NCBI GenBank assembly: GCA_964443245.1
Contig: CAYUEG010000017.1
Span: 1 to 48,634 of the forward strand
Origin: CANJDH01 sp964443245
GTDB lineage: Bacteria; Pseudomonadota; Gammaproteobacteria; Burkholderiales; JAEUOS01
Direction of reading: 5' to 3'
DNA: 48,634 bases
Position 1 is the first letter of the stretch, and each line of letters begins with the position of its first letter. The translations under genes were made by a program, and so were the position numbers. The notes beneath the pieces are model-generated. The model ran no database searches. It saw only the letters and a program-made list of their open reading frames with translations, and was not told the origin of the DNA. Below, piece after piece: positions 16,255 through 24,068 of this stretch.

Positions 16255-18216
16255 CTAGATGTCGGCGTCGACTTCGTTGCCGTGTTCTTCCAGCCAGGTG
16301 CGCCGTGCGCCGGCTTCGCCTTTGCCCATCAGCATGTTGAATTTTTCACCGGTGCGGATGAAATCCAGCGCACCATAGCGCACCTGCAAGAGGCGCCGCG
16401 TATCCGGGTTCATGGTGGTTTCCCAGAGCTGCTCGGGACTCATTTCGCCCAGACCCTTGAAACGCGAAATCTGCCAGGAGCCTTCACGCACGCCCTCTTT
16501 CTTGAGCTTGTCCTCGACGATTTCCAGTTCGCCTTCGTCCAGGCAATAGAGCTTGCGCATCGGCCGTTTGCCAGCCGCCGGCACATCGACGCGAAACAGC
16601 GGTGGCCGTGCCACATACACGTTGCCGGCATCAATCAGCTTGGGGAAGTGCTTGAAGAACAGGGTGAGCAGCAGGACCTGGATGTGCGAGCCGTCGACGT
16701 CTGCGTCCGAGAGGATGCAGATCTTGCCGTAGCGCAATCCTGACAGGTCAGGCGTATCGCCGACACCGTGCGGATCGACACCAATCGCCACGGCGATGTC
16801 ATGAATCTCGTTGTTCGCAAACAGCCGGTCGCGTTCGGTTTCCCAGGTGTTGAGCACCTTGCCGCGCAGGGGCAGGATGGCCTGAAACGCCTTGTCGCGC
16901 CCCATCTTGGCGCTGCCGCCGGCAGAATCACCCTCGACCAGAAAGACTTCGGTGCGCTCGACTTCATTCGATTCACAGTCGGTCAGCTTGCCGGGCAGCA
17001 CGGCCACACCAGAGCCCTTCTTCTTCTCCACCTTCTGGCCGGCCTTCATGCGCGATTGCGCTTGCCGCACCACCAGTTCGGCCAGCTTCTTGCCCTGGTC
17101 CACGTGGGTGTTCAGCCAGAACTCCAGCGGCGGGCGCACCTGCTGCGCGACCAGGCGGACGGCATCGCGGCTGTTGAGGCGTTCCTTGATCTGCCCCTGG
17201 AATTGCGGGTCCAGCACCTTGGCCGACAGCACGAAGGAAACGCGTGCGAACACATCCTCCGGCAGAAGCTTGACGCCCTTGGGCAGCAAGGAGTGATGCT
17301 CAATGAAACTCTTGACGGCGCCAAACAGGCCCTCGCGCAGGCCAGCCTCGTGGGTGCCCCCGGCCGGCGTCGGAATCAGGTTGACATAGCTCTCGCGTGC
17401 GATGGCCCCTTCTTCCGTCCAGGCGGCCACCCATTGCGCCCCTTCGCCCTCGGCAAAGGTGTCATCACCACTTTCGATGTATTTCTCGCCTTCGAACCAG
17501 GGGATCAGCGGCTCGGCGCCCTGCAACGCTTCCTGCAGGTAACCGCGCAATCCCTCCTTGTAGACCCACGAGGTCGCCTCCCCCGTCTTCTCGATGGTCA
17601 GTGTCACAACCACGCCGCGCAGCAGCACCGCTTTCGAGCGCAACAACCTCCTCAGTTCCTCCATCGGGATGGCGGCAGAGTCGAAATACTTCGGAGCCGG
17701 CCAGACGCGCACCAGCGTGCCGGTGCTCTCCGTCTTGCCTGTCTTTTTAAGCTTCTGGGCCACCTCGCCGCCCTGCTCGAACACGATGTGGTGTTCGCCA
17801 CCTTCACGCCAGACCGTCACTTCAAGACGGGTAGACAGCGCATTGGTGACCGAGACACCCACGCCATGCAAGCCACCGGAAAAGGTGTAGGCACCGCCGC
17901 CCTTCTTGTCAAACTTGCCGCCCGCGTGCAGGCGGGTGAAGACGATTTCTACCACTGGTACCTTTTCTTCCGGATGCAGGCCCACCGGAATGCCGCGGCC
18001 GTCATCCTTCACGGAAATCGAACCATCCGTGTGCATGACCACATCAATGTTGCGTGCATATCCGCCCAGCGCCTCATCGGACGCGTTGTCCAGCACCTCC
18101 TGGATGATGTGCAGCGGGCTTTCGGTGCGGGTGTACATGCCGGGGCGCTCACGCACCGGTTCCAGGCCCTTCAGGACCCGGATGGAACTTTCGTTATAGG
18201 CGGATTTGGTAGCCAT
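16255..18216 (-). CDS. parE: DNA topoisomerase IV subunit B
   Basis: ATPase subunit of topoisomerase IV, 653 residues, which decatenates replicated chromosomes. The GHKL ATP site shows EVLDNASDEA, VKDDGRGIPVGLH and GGLHGVGVSVTNALS. The transducer domain follows, then the TOPRIM domain with EVFLVEGDSAGGSA and DADVDGSH, and the C-terminal GRFKGLGEM-like SRFKGLGEMSPEQLWETTM. The length and the lack of the long insert of proteobacterial GyrB fit ParE. parC is not adjacent: the next gene downstream is convergent. The upstream gap carries two inverted DnaA boxes. The ATG at 18216 gives the family start MATKSAYNESSI. Confidence 0.97.
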   Translation of the reverse strand: MATKSAYNESSIRVLKGLEPVRERPGMYTRTESPLHIIQEVLDNASDEALGGYARNIDVVMHTDGSISVKDDGRGIPVGLHPEEKVPVVEIVFTRLHAGGKFDKKGGGAYTFSGGLHGVGVSVTNALSTRLEVTVWREGGEHHIVFEQGGEVAQKLKKTGKTESTGTLVRVWPAPKYFDSAAIPMEELRRLLRSKAVLLRGVVVTLTIEKTGEATSWVYKEGLRGYLQEALQGAEPLIPWFEGEKYIESGDDTFAEGEGAQWVAAWTEEGAIARESYVNLIPTPAGGTHEAGLREGLFGAVKSFIEHHSLLPKGVKLLPEDVFARVSFVLSAKVLDPQFQGQIKERLNSRDAVRLVAQQVRPPLEFWLNTHVDQGKKLAELVVRQAQSRMKAGQKVEKKKGSGVAVLPGKLTDCESNEVERTEVFLVEGDSAGGSAKMGRDKAFQAILPLRGKVLNTWETERDRLFANNEIHDIAVAIGVDPHGVGDTPDLSGLRYGKICILSDADVDGSHIQVLLLTLFFKHFPKLIDAGNVYVARPPLFRVDVPAAGKRPMRKLYCLDEGELEIVEDKLKKEGVREGSWQISRFKGLGEMSPEQLWETTMNPDTRRLLQVRYGALDFIRTGEKFNMLMGKGEAGARRTWLEEHGNEVDADI

Positions 18217-18242
18217 GCTTTAGACAATATTTGCAAAAAGAG

Positions 18243-18266
18243 TTATCCACAATTTCCGTGGACAAA
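18243..18266. promoter_or_regulatory. Inverted pair of DnaA boxes upstream of parE
   Basis: TTATCCACA at 18243-18251 is a perfect DnaA box. Facing it, GTGGACAA at 18259-18266 reads TTGTCCAC on the minus strand, matching the first eight positions of the box except one. The arms are separated by seven bases and lie 27-50 bp before the parE ATG, where a promoter should be. The role as a DnaA-responsive operator is inference. Confidence 0.55.
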
Positions 18267-18341
18267 TCGGTCTTGACAGATGAAAACAGCTAGGCGGCAC
18301 AAGGGTTTCAGTGGTGCGCACAAAATTTGCGCAACGTGCGG

Positions 18342-18551
18342 TTAATTGCAGAACACCATGTCCGCGAGGTCGAAAATCATGTTAGGACGCAACCACGACG
18401 CAAACACCAGCGCCGCGGCGGCCGCGATCAGCACCCACACCACGGCGCGCGCCCAGGGGGCGCGCGGCATCAGGCCGAAACCCGCAGACGCCGGGGCGGC
18501 AGCCTCACTGGGCCCGGATGATGCCGGGAATGGTTGGGAGGGAATCGACAT
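18342..18551 (-). CDS. Small single-pass membrane protein, unknown function
   Basis: I do not recognise this 69-residue protein. Residues 1-34 are rich in Pro, Ser and Ala; one hydrophobic helix runs from about 36 to 53 (VVWVLIAAAAALVFASWL); the tail RPNMIFDLADMVFCN is short. The positive residues before the helix suggest the N-terminus is inside. It lies between uup and parE on the same strand, 49 bp after uup. A perfect TATAAT (18559-18564) ends only seven bases before the ATG and no ribosome site is seen, so a leaderless mRNA is possible. The start is supported by MSIPSQPF reading into the same frame as the helix. Confidence 0.6.
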   Translation of the reverse strand: MSIPSQPFPASSGPSEAAAPASAGFGLMPRAPWARAVVWVLIAAAAALVFASWLRPNMIFDLADMVFCN

Positions 18552-18558
18552 GGAAACG

Positions 18559-18564
18559 ATTATA
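18559..18564 (-). promoter_or_regulatory. TATAAT -10 box for small membrane protein and possibly parE
   Basis: A perfect TATAAT on the minus strand lies seven bases before the ATG of the 69-residue protein, which places the expected transcript start at or next to that ATG. No good -35 hexamer is visible 16-18 bases upstream. Confidence 0.4.
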
Positions 18565-18600
18565 CGGGCGGCCCCGCCTGTCCCTTTCCTGCAGAGCCGG

Positions 18601-20550
18601 TCACCCGCGCTTCTTCTCCAGGGCATCCCAGCGTTCCAGCGCTTCGAGCAACTCGCCTTCGATCGCATCGAACCGCTGCTTGAGCCGTGCGGCTTCTGCC
18701 ACAGCCGCCGGGTCGGCGCGCGCATAGGTGGCCGGATTCGCCAATGTGGCTTCCAGCGCCTTCTGCTCTGCTTCCAGCGCCGCAATCTGGCCAGGCAAGG
18801 CATCCAGATCGCGCATCTCCTTGTAGCTGAGTTTGGACTTCTTCTGTGCGGCCGGCGCGCCCGACGCCCCTGCCGGAATTGCATTTCCCTTTGAAGAACC
18901 GCCCCCACCAACGCTTTCCAGCCGATGACCGATTGTGGCGCGACGCTTGAGCACCGCCTGCCATTCGCTATATCCGCCCGGATTCTCGGTCCAGGTTCCA
19001 GGGTCGGCGCCATCGGCTGCCGGATCGTGCACCAGCACCTGGGTGACCACATTGTCGAGAAAGGCGCGATCGTGGCTGACCAGGATCACGGTGCCGGCGT
19101 AATCCTGCAAAAGGGATTCGAGCAGTTCAAGAGTATCGATATCCAGGTCGTTGGTTGGCTCATCCAGGATCAGCAGATTGGCCGGCCGGGCGAACAGCCG
19201 CGCCAGCAAGAGCCGATTGCGTTCGCCGCCAGAGAGCGAGGAGACCTTCGCATTGGCGCGCTCCGCCGGGAACAGAAAGTCAGTGAGGTAACTCATCACG
19301 TGCTTTTTGGTCGAACCGATTTCGACCCATTCGGAACCCGGGCTGATCGTGTCAGCGAGCGTCGCCTCATCATTGAGCTGGTCGCGAAACTGGTCGAAGT
19401 ACGCCACCTCCAGTTTGGAACCGCGCTTGACCGTGCCCGCATCCGGCGCCAGCTCACCCAGAATCAGCTTGATCAGGGTCGACTTGCCGGCACCGTTTGG
19501 CCCCACCAGCCCCAGCTTGTCTCCGCGCAGCAAGCGCAGATTGAGATTGCTGACGATGCGCTTGTCTCCGAACGATTTCGACACGCCTTCCAGCTCGGCC
19601 ACGACCTTGCCGGAACGGGTCGAATCGTCGATGGCGATGTTGACCTGCCCCGATCGCTCCCGGCGGGCGGCGCGCTCGCGGCGCAACGCCTCCAGACGCA
19701 GCACGCGCCCTTCATTGCGCGTGCGACGCGCCTCCACACCTTTTCGGATCCAGACTTCTTCCTGTGCGAGGAACTTGTCAAACTTGGCGTTGATGACGCG
19801 CTCGACTTCCACCTGCTCGGCCTTGCGCTGCTGATAGGCGGAAAAATTCCCGGGAAACGACAACAGGCGGCCGCGATCCAGCTCCACCACGCGTGTGGCA
19901 ACCCGGTCCAGAAACGCGCGGTCGTGCGTTACAAAGAGGACGGCCCCCTTGTGTTCCACCAGAAGGTCTTCCAGCCAGGCAATCGATTCGATGTCCAGAT
20001 GATTGGTCGGCTCATCCAGGATCAGGAGCTGGGGCTCACCGACGAGGGCACGCCCCAGGGCAATGCGCTTTTTCATGCCGCCGGACGCAGCGTCCACCCG
20101 GCCACCGGGCGCCAGTCGCAAGCGTTGCAACACCGTTTCAATGCGGTGCGCGGTACCCCATGCATCAGCCTGTGTGAGGGCGTGCTCCAGCTCCCCCTGA
20201 CGCTTCAAGCTGGCTTCGTCGTGCACGTCACCGGCAATCAGCGCCTCATACTCGTCGATCAGCGCATGCTCTTCCGAGAGCCCGGCCGCGACGGCGGCGT
20301 AAATGGTGTCGTCGGCGTCAAACCTGGGCTCCTGGTCGACCAGTGCCAGCTTGAGGCCGGATTGCAGAATGATGCGGCCATCGTCCAGCGGCGTCAGGCC
20401 CGCGATGGCCCGCAGCAGTGAGGACTTGCCAACGCCGTTGCGGCCGATCAGCGCCAGCCGCTCGCCGGCTTCCACCGAGAGATCGGAACGGTCCAGCAGC
20501 GGCACGTGGCCGAAGGCGAGCTCGGCCTTGTCAAGAACGATCAGCGGCAC
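18601..20550 (-). CDS. uup: ABC-F ATPase Uup
   Basis: Soluble ABC-F protein of 649 residues with two ATP-binding domains and no membrane part. Walker A motifs are GRNGVGKSS (domain 1) and GPNGAGKST (domain 2). The ABC signature is LSGGERNRLLLARLF in domain 2; Walker B strands are LLILDEPTNHLD and LLILDEPTNDLD. The C-terminal coiled-coil DNA-binding arm that marks Uup spans about residues 575-645 (LSYKEMRDLDALPGQIAALE onward). Uup-type proteins act on ribosomes or branched DNA and lower transposon excision. It ends 49 bp before the small membrane protein gene. Its start is 4 bp after the stop of the next minus-strand gene upstream, a VOC protein. Confidence 0.94.
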   Translation of the reverse strand: MPLIVLDKAELAFGHVPLLDRSDLSVEAGERLALIGRNGVGKSSLLRAIAGLTPLDDGRIILQSGLKLALVDQEPRFDADDTIYAAVAAGLSEEHALIDEYEALIAGDVHDEASLKRQGELEHALTQADAWGTAHRIETVLQRLRLAPGGRVDAASGGMKKRIALGRALVGEPQLLILDEPTNHLDIESIAWLEDLLVEHKGAVLFVTHDRAFLDRVATRVVELDRGRLLSFPGNFSAYQQRKAEQVEVERVINAKFDKFLAQEEVWIRKGVEARRTRNEGRVLRLEALRRERAARRERSGQVNIAIDDSTRSGKVVAELEGVSKSFGDKRIVSNLNLRLLRGDKLGLVGPNGAGKSTLIKLILGELAPDAGTVKRGSKLEVAYFDQFRDQLNDEATLADTISPGSEWVEIGSTKKHVMSYLTDFLFPAERANAKVSSLSGGERNRLLLARLFARPANLLILDEPTNDLDIDTLELLESLLQDYAGTVILVSHDRAFLDNVVTQVLVHDPAADGADPGTWTENPGGYSEWQAVLKRRATIGHRLESVGGGGSSKGNAIPAGASGAPAAQKKSKLSYKEMRDLDALPGQIAALEAEQKALEATLANPATYARADPAAVAEAARLKQRFDAIEGELLEALERWDALEKKRG

Positions 20551-20553
20551 AAA

Positions 20554-20955
20554 TCAATCCTGCCAGGGTTCGGCAATTTCAATCAGGTTCTGATCCGGAT
20601 CGCGGATGTAGATCGAACGGATGGGCCAGCGCGCACCGGTGCGCTTGACCGGCCCGACCTCGATCGCCACGCCTTGTGCTCTCAACTGGGCGATCACTTC
20701 ATCGAGCGGCACCGCTGCCAGCAGACACAGATCCAGCGAACCCGCTGTCGGATGGCGCGCGTAGATGTCGGTGACGTTCTTGTCGCCGGCCTGATGCAGG
20801 TTCAGCTTCTGGTCGCCGAAGCGCAGCGCCTTGCGCTGGGGTTTGGGCGGCTCGCCGAACACCTCCAGGCGCATGCCCAGCACGCGGGTATAGAAATCGA
20901 CTGTGGCGTCGAGGTTGGCGCAGGTCATGACCACGTGGTCAAAGGCTTGGATCAT
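20554..20955 (-). CDS. VOC-family (glyoxalase-like) protein
   Basis: Single-domain vicinal-oxygen-chelate protein of 133 residues. It begins IQAFDHVVMTC (first metal-ligand position His), continues VDFYTRVLGMRLE and ends with IYIRDPDQNLIEIAEP, whose Glu is the last ligand position. The family includes glyoxalase I, fosfomycin- and bleomycin-resistance proteins and dioxygenases; this one resembles small cytosolic 'virulence-associated' VOC proteins without a known substrate. I set the start at ATG 20955, because residues upstream of it lack similarity. It lies directly upstream of uup on the same strand with a 3-bp gap, so the two are probably co-transcribed. Confidence 0.85.
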   Translation of the reverse strand: MIQAFDHVVMTCANLDATVDFYTRVLGMRLEVFGEPPKPQRKALRFGDQKLNLHQAGDKNVTDIYARHPTAGSLDLCLLAAVPLDEVIAQLRAQGVAIEVGPVKRTGARWPIRSIYIRDPDQNLIEIAEPWQD

Positions 20956-21081
20956 CGGAAGGGCTTTCTGGCAAGTGCACTCAGTCTGAGTATGCTGCGG
21001 CAACACGATGCGTCAGGCAACATCGGGACCGCATTGTAGGGTCAGTTGCTTCCATGCAGCGAGGCGCAGAAGGGGCTGGGC

Positions 21082-21087
21082 TAAAAT
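21082..21087 (+). promoter_or_regulatory. -10 box of the tRNA-Arg gene
   Basis: TAAAAT lies 11 bases before the first base of the mature tRNA, the usual place for a tRNA promoter -10. No clear -35 hexamer is seen. Confidence 0.45.
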
Positions 21088-21098
21088 GCTTGGCTTGG

Positions 21099-21173
21099 CC
21101 CACCGTAGTTCAATGGATAGAACGGGCGCCTCCTAAGCGCCAGATGCAGGTTCGATTCCTGCCGGAGGGACCA
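21099..21173 (+). tRNA. tRNA-Arg (anticodon CCT)
   Basis: The cloverleaf folds by hand. The D stem is GTTC/GAAC (21108-21111 and 21120-21123). The anticodon stem is GGCGC/GCGCC around loop CTCCTAA, with anticodon CCT at 21132-21134, reading AGG. The T stem is GCAGG/CCTGC with loop TTCGATT, and the 3' CCA is encoded. The acceptor arms are CCCACCG and CGGAGGG, so six of seven pairs form and position 4-69 is an A-A mismatch; the first base is C rather than the usual G. The variable loop has four bases. It is otherwise complete and preceded by a -10 box. Confidence 0.92.
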
Positions 21174-21265
21174 TGGGTCCTGACGTTCCGGGTCCGCCCC
21201 GCTGCTGTTTCCCGGCCTGCGTTTTCGGACCCGGGTTCTGGCTGTCTTCCTGAAGGAGCTTTTGC

Positions 21266-21931
21266 ATGGCAGCACTCGACGCGCTCGTATTCGATGCCTA
21301 CGGCACCCTCTACGATGTGCATTCGGTGGCCACCAAAGCTGAATCCTTGTTCCCGGGGAAGGGAGCGCAGCTTTCCCAGCTCTGGCGCACCAAGCAGCTG
21401 GAATACACGTGGCTGCGCTCGCTGATGGGAACCTACGAGAACTTCAATGTCGTCACGGAAGCGGGCTTGCGCTACGCCTGCGAAGCCCTGCACTTGCCGG
21501 CAACCCCCGCACAGCTTGCCGCCTTGATCGACCAGTATGTGCATCTGGCCACGTTTGCCGAAGTCAAGACGGCCCTGGCGGGCCTCAAGCCGGGCAGGAA
21601 GCTGGCCATCCTGTCCAATGGCGCACCGGATACGCTTGAGCGCCTGGTCACCAACAGCGGGCTTGATGCATGGCTCGACTTCACCCTGTCCGTAGACGCA
21701 CTGCGCACCTTCAAACCCGCCATGCGGGTCTATCAGATGGCGGTGGACCAGTTGCAGATTCCGGCAGCATGCATCGGCTTCGTCTCGTCGAACTGCTGGG
21801 ATGCAATCGCGGCTCGGCAGTTCGGCTTCACCGTATTCTGGATCAACCGCCTTGGCGCGCCGCTGGATCGGCATGGCCCGCCCCCCGACCACATCATCCG
21901 CAGCCTTGACGAGATCGCCCCCTTGCTGTGA
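21266..21931 (+). CDS. (S)-2-haloacid dehalogenase, type II
   Basis: HAD-superfamily L-2-haloacid dehalogenase of 221 residues. It hydrolyses L-2-haloalkanoic acids to D-2-hydroxy acids through an Asp ester. The active-site set of the proven enzyme L-DEX is all present: Asp10 (VFDAYGTLYD), Thr14, Arg41 (LWRTK), Ser117-Asn118 (ILSNG), Lys150 (TFKPAMRVY), Ser174-Ser175-Asn176 and Asp179 (VSSNCWDA). A GAAGGAG ribosome site lies 8 bp before the ATG. The gene overlaps the following NUDIX gene by four bases (GTGA). A housekeeping phosphatase role is less likely given the full dehalogenase residues. Confidence 0.92.
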   Translation: MAALDALVFDAYGTLYDVHSVATKAESLFPGKGAQLSQLWRTKQLEYTWLRSLMGTYENFNVVTEAGLRYACEALHLPATPAQLAALIDQYVHLATFAEVKTALAGLKPGRKLAILSNGAPDTLERLVTNSGLDAWLDFTLSVDALRTFKPAMRVYQMAVDQLQIPAACIGFVSSNCWDAIAARQFGFTVFWINRLGAPLDRHGPPPDHIIRSLDEIAPLL

Positions 21932-22497
21932 AGAAGCCTTTTGACATTCATCGACCGCCACTGCTGTTCTGCAGTGCCTGCGGACGCGGCGTCGAACGCC
22001 GCATCCCGCCTGGTGACGGGCGCGAGCGCGCCGTGTGCGCGGCGTGTGGCGCGATCCACTACGAAAATCCCAAAATGGTGGTCGGCTGTGTGCCCGTCTA
22101 TGAAGAGCGCATCCTGCTGTGCCGGCGCGCGATCGAGCCGCGCTACGGTTTCTGGACCCTGCCCGCCGGCTTCATGGAAAACGGCGAGTCGACCGCAGAA
22201 GGCGCCATCCGCGAGACCAATGAGGAAGCCGGCGCTACCGTGGTCGACCTGACGCCCTTCGCCATACTGGACATCCCGCATGTCAACCAGGTGCACATGT
22301 ACTATCGGGCGCGGCTCGATTCACTCGAGTTCGCGCCGGGCGAAGAGAGTCTGGAAACCCGGCTGTATGCCGAACACGAAATTCCGTGGGATCTGCTGGC
22401 GTTCCGTACCGTCACCGAAACGCTGAAGCTGTTTTTTGCCGACCGCGCACGCGGCCAGTTCACCTTTCACGCCGTGCCACTGGTCGCACCACGCTGA
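21928..22497 (+). CDS. NUDIX hydrolase with zinc ribbon
   Basis: A 189-residue NUDIX hydrolase preceded by a small zinc ribbon (CSACG at about 15-19 and CAACG at about 37-41), the layout of NudC-like and ADP-ribose-hydrolysing proteins. The complete NUDIX box GX5EX7REUXEEXGU reads GFMENGE...RETNEEAGA at about residues 83-105. Substrates in the family are nucleoside diphosphates linked to a second moiety, such as NADH or ADP-ribose. It starts with GTG at 21928, overlapping the dehalogenase stop. The gene ends convergent to the LysR gene, 43 bp away. Confidence 0.9.
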   Translation: MKKPFDIHRPPLLFCSACGRGVERRIPPGDGRERAVCAACGAIHYENPKMVVGCVPVYEERILLCRRAIEPRYGFWTLPAGFMENGESTAEGAIRETNEEAGATVVDLTPFAILDIPHVNQVHMYYRARLDSLEFAPGEESLETRLYAEHEIPWDLLAFRTVTETLKLFFADRARGQFTFHAVPLVAPR

Positions 22498-22540
22498 TCC
22501 TGGCCGCATGGGGCCAGCCCCTGATGGCAACTCGTCGGCC

Positions 22541-23470
22541 TCAGCCACCACGCCCGTAGGCCGGCTTCAAGTGCGGTACCTGCCGGGCAAACAGTTCGAC
22601 TACGAAGTCGACGAACACCCTGACCTTGGCGGACAGGTGGCGGCTGGGCCAGTACAGCACCGAAATCGGCATTGCCGGCGTTTCCCAATCCTCCAGAATC
22701 GGCACCAGGCGCCCTTCGCGGATTGCCTTGAGCACGCTGGTCTCCAGCATGCAGACGATGCCTACGCCCGCCACAGCCAGATCCACCAGAGCCTCCGGAT
22801 TGTTCAAGTGCAATCCGCCATCCGGCGCATGGGTAACCTCACGCCCGCCCTTGCGATAGGTCCATCTGGCCGAGCGGCCCAGCGATGCGGAAAAGTATCC
22901 CAGGCAGTTGTGGCGCGGCAGTTCCCGCGGCGATTCGGGGCGCCCGTGCCGCTTCAGATAGTCAGGCGCCGCGCAAGTGACAAAACGCGCATCGTAAACG
23001 CGCTTTGCCACCATGGGTGAATCCTCGAGTTCCCCGACCCGCAAGATCACGTCTACCTCTTCCTCGGCCAGATCGACAAACCGGTCCCCAAGGGTCATGA
23101 CCAGCTTGACGTCCGGGTAGCGTGCCGAAAACGCCGGCAAGGCCGGAGTGACATAGACATGGCCCAACCCGGTTGGCAACTCGACCCGCAAACGCCCTTG
23201 AGGCAAGCTGCGCGTCTGCTTCAACGCCGCCTCGGTTTCGGCAATCTCCGCAAGTACTCGCCGTGCCCGCTCCAGGTAAGCGCGACCATCATCCGTCAGG
23301 CTGACCTTGCGCGTGGTGCGCGTCAGCAGTTGCACGCCCAGCAGCGCCTCGAGATTCCGGATCGTGGTCGATACGCTCGCCGGCGCGATATTGAGGCGAT
23401 CGGAAGCCTTGCTGAAGCTTTCCAGTTCAGCCACTTTGGCAAAGACTTCCATGGCGTGCAGTTTGTCCAT
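22541..23470 (-). CDS. LysR-family transcriptional regulator
   Basis: LTTR of 309 residues. The winged helix-turn-helix occupies about residues 1-62 (MDKLHAMEVFAKVAELESFS, then APASVSTTIRNLEALLG), followed by a linker helix and a two-lobe effector domain (about 92-300). The N-terminus is of the CrgA/DmlR-like subgroup. I chose ATG 23470; an upstream in-frame start at 23578 would run through the AT-rich control region. It is divergent from two tiny membrane-protein genes across a 182-bp AT-rich segment with palindromes that fit T-N11-A operators, so those genes and itself are the probable targets. Confidence 0.93.
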   Translation of the reverse strand: MDKLHAMEVFAKVAELESFSKASDRLNIAPASVSTTIRNLEALLGVQLLTRTTRKVSLTDDGRAYLERARRVLAEIAETEAALKQTRSLPQGRLRVELPTGLGHVYVTPALPAFSARYPDVKLVMTLGDRFVDLAEEEVDVILRVGELEDSPMVAKRVYDARFVTCAAPDYLKRHGRPESPRELPRHNCLGYFSASLGRSARWTYRKGGREVTHAPDGGLHLNNPEALVDLAVAGVGIVCMLETSVLKAIREGRLVPILEDWETPAMPISVLYWPSRHLSAKVRVFVDFVVELFARQVPHLKPAYGRGG

Positions 23471-23545
23471 ACGGGGCGCAGTTCGATTCCAGTGATGACA
23501 CAGGAGAAAGGAGCGAGTGCAGACGAAGCGGCTACGATCAACCCT

Positions 23546-23568
23546 ATTATTCGCATTATACGAATAAT
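23546..23568. promoter_or_regulatory. LysR-type operator palindrome 1
   Basis: ATTATTCG-N7-CGAATAAT is a perfect 8-bp inverted repeat containing a T-N11-A core. It lies about 76 bp before the LysR ATG, in the divergent gap where an LTTR recognition site is expected. Confidence 0.5.
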
Positions 23569-23588
23569 CTATTACCAATTAATCTATT
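23565..23588. repeat. Phased direct repeats TAATCTATT
   Basis: TAATCTATT occurs at 23565-23573 and again at 23580-23588, a 15-bp period. The first copy overlaps the right arm of the upstream palindrome. It may be a second binding element. Confidence 0.45.
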
Positions 23589-23602
23589 TATTTCACTGTT
23601 GT

Positions 23603-23617
23603 GAATCAATATGATTC
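23603..23617. promoter_or_regulatory. LysR-type operator palindrome 2
   Basis: GAATCA-ATA-TGATTC is a perfect 6-bp inverted repeat 36 bp before the ATG of the 30-residue membrane peptide. It shares the GATTC/GAATC core with palindrome 1 and could be the activation site of the same regulator. Confidence 0.4.
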
Positions 23618-23652
23618 GTCCATCCCAATCGCTTCCCCCAAGAGGTCATCAA

Positions 23653-23745
23653 ATGGAACTGTTCTCGATTCTTCAAAGCATCGTCGCCGCAGGCGTCACC
23701 GTCATTGTGCTTGCCCTGGCGATCGAAGGCGCTTCAGCGCGCTGA
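23653..23745 (+). CDS. 30-residue single-helix membrane peptide
   Basis: A very short reading frame, not a known family. It reads MELFSILQSIVAAGVTVIVL followed by ALAIEGASAR: a hydrophobic helix from about residue 9 to 24, then a short charged end. AGAGG lies seven bases before the ATG, a good ribosome site. It is the first gene after the LysR control region and is followed 48 bp later by a second small membrane protein on the same strand, with a single terminator after both. The repeated good ribosome sites argue that both are real. A regulatory leader peptide is the main alternative. Confidence 0.5.
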   Translation: MELFSILQSIVAAGVTVIVLALAIEGASAR

Positions 23746-23793
23746 TCAGGCTTTTGCAGCCCGTCGGTCAACCCTCTCCGGAAAGGTTATGTC

Positions 23794-24024
23794 ATGTCAG
23801 ACTTCGTCGCATCGCTTCTCATGATTCTGGTTTTTGCCGGCACCTGGTTCGTGCTGTTCTATGTTGGTGGTTCGTCCTGGCTTGCAGACGCCAGCATCCT
23901 GCGTGCGAAGTACCAGCATTCCGGTGAAGTTCCCAGCGTTGACGCCATGCCGCGCACCGGCAGCAAGGCGAACGCTTCACCAGCGGCTCGCGCCGCTGTT
24001 CGGAGCCGTTTGGTCCCGGCTTGA
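23794..24024 (+). CDS. 76-residue membrane protein, unknown function
   Basis: No family recognised. The N-terminal half holds one strongly hydrophobic helix (about residues 5-27, VASLLMILVFAGTWFVLFYV). The second half is polar and basic (KYQHSGEVPSV, then PAARAAVRSRLVPA), probably cytoplasmic or disordered. GGAAAGG lies seven bases before the ATG, an excellent ribosome site. An intrinsic terminator follows 45 bp after the stop. With the preceding 30-residue peptide it forms a self-contained unit divergent from a LysR regulator. Confidence 0.6.
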   Translation: MSDFVASLLMILVFAGTWFVLFYVGGSSWLADASILRAKYQHSGEVPSVDAMPRTGSKANASPAARAAVRSRLVPA

Positions 24025-24068
24025 TGTTGTAACGGTTGTCTCCTCACTGCCTCTCGGCGGTGTTCCAA

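Noticed and set aside
18217..18341. DnaA boxes as a replication origin
   Set aside because: Only two boxes, no AT-rich unwinding segment, and no dnaA, dnaN, parA or parB nearby; a promoter operator explains them better.
21099..21265. tRNA-Arg gene as an integration site of a genomic island
   Set aside because: No integrase, no repeat of the tRNA 3' end noticed downstream, and the neighbours have the same composition.
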